Part shown: positions 63,794-64,000 of the stretch, in pieces
How the letters are laid out: the number at the start of each line of letters is the position of its first letter
Numbering within the stretch: position 1 is the stretch's first letter
Source: Streptomyces uncialis
GTDB lineage: Bacteria > Actinomycetota > Actinomycetes > Streptomycetales > Streptomycetaceae
Reading direction: 5' to 3'
Assembly (NCBI RefSeq): GCF_036250755.1
Contig: NZ_CP109584.1
Location: forward strand, 1-64,000
DNA: 64,000 bases
Notes under the pieces: generated by a model
Told to the model about the DNA's origin: nothing
What the model saw: only the letters and a program-made list of their open reading frames with translations
The model's database searches: none
Made by a program: the position numbers and the translations under genes

Positions 63794-64000
63794 CACTCGG
63801 ACCCTTCCCGCGAGGTGCTGTCCGGGTCACGGTACGCCGCGCGGTCGGAGCAGTGGCACGGCGCGCACGGTTCGGCCGCGCGCCCCTGGAGGAGACAGGG
63901 CGTTCCGGTCTGGGGACGCGCGCCACCCCTTACTCGTATGGATGAACGGGGGGTGATCAGCTGGCAGGCTCCGCCGCTAGGGCCACGCTGGCTTCTACGG

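Noticed and set aside
63796..64000. Search for a right-hand telomere at the window end
   Set aside because: The last 200 bases lack the AA-centred palindromes seen at the left end; the window simply stops inside the replicon.

Overview
The window is high-GC DNA with actinobacterial features: GTG and TTG starts, WhiB, MobF and FtsK-type transfer genes, DUF2637 and replication-relaxation families, and ricin lectins. It looks like the left part of a large Streptomyces-type linear plasmid. The first 260 bases hold a run of near-perfect palindromes, each with a central AA, as expected of a linear-replicon end, followed by a helicase gene of the kind often found beside such ends. I saw no tRNA or rRNA genes, no housekeeping operons, and no recognisable tpg/tap terminal-protein genes.

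Layout. 1-0.66 kb: telomere-like end. 0.66-3.5 kb: SF2 helicase with two small overlapping genes. 3.5-11 kb: cell-surface or exported functions (two ricin-type lectins, a DUF11-repeat protein, a trypsin-like protease) mixed with decayed genes and a duplicated pseudogene-terminator segment. 11-18 kb: small unknown genes, a replication-relaxation protein and a MobF relaxase, separated by a gene-free kilobase dense in GATGC-type inverted repeats. 18-21.5 kb: RelE-like protein, membrane protein and a parAB locus with three copies of a 16-bp palindrome, one of them inside parB. 21.6-33 kb: a nucleotide-metabolism cluster (deoxyribosyltransferase-like, HIT, NUDIX, P-loop kinase, DUF4097) cut by a 6.1-kb Tn554/RIT-like element whose ends can be read to the base. 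33-46 kb: a run of minus-strand plasmid-backbone genes including an FtsK-like ATPase, two proteins sharing a C-terminal tail, membrane proteins, a long coiled-coil DUF2637 protein, WhiB and many small zinc proteins, with strong hairpins in most of the gaps. 46-50 kb: GntR and XRE regulators around a RibD-like reductase/deaminase pair. 50-55 kb: a replication module (winged-helix initiator candidate, DciA-like loader, DnaB-like helicase with an altered Walker A) followed by an iteron/palindrome block. 55-64 kb: two toxin-antitoxin pairs, a leader-bearing type I-E mini-CRISPR without cas genes, duplicated DciA-like tails, coiled-coil and membrane proteins, and a large CoiA-like zinc-finger protein.

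How it fits together. ParAB and the palindromes would segregate the plasmid. The initiator, DciA-like protein and DnaB-like helicase would start internal replication near 50-55 kb. The MobF relaxase and the 33-43 kb ATPase/membrane cluster would move the plasmid between cells. The element insertion, frameshifted genes and tail duplications show repeated recombination. All assignments come from reading motifs; no database search was run.
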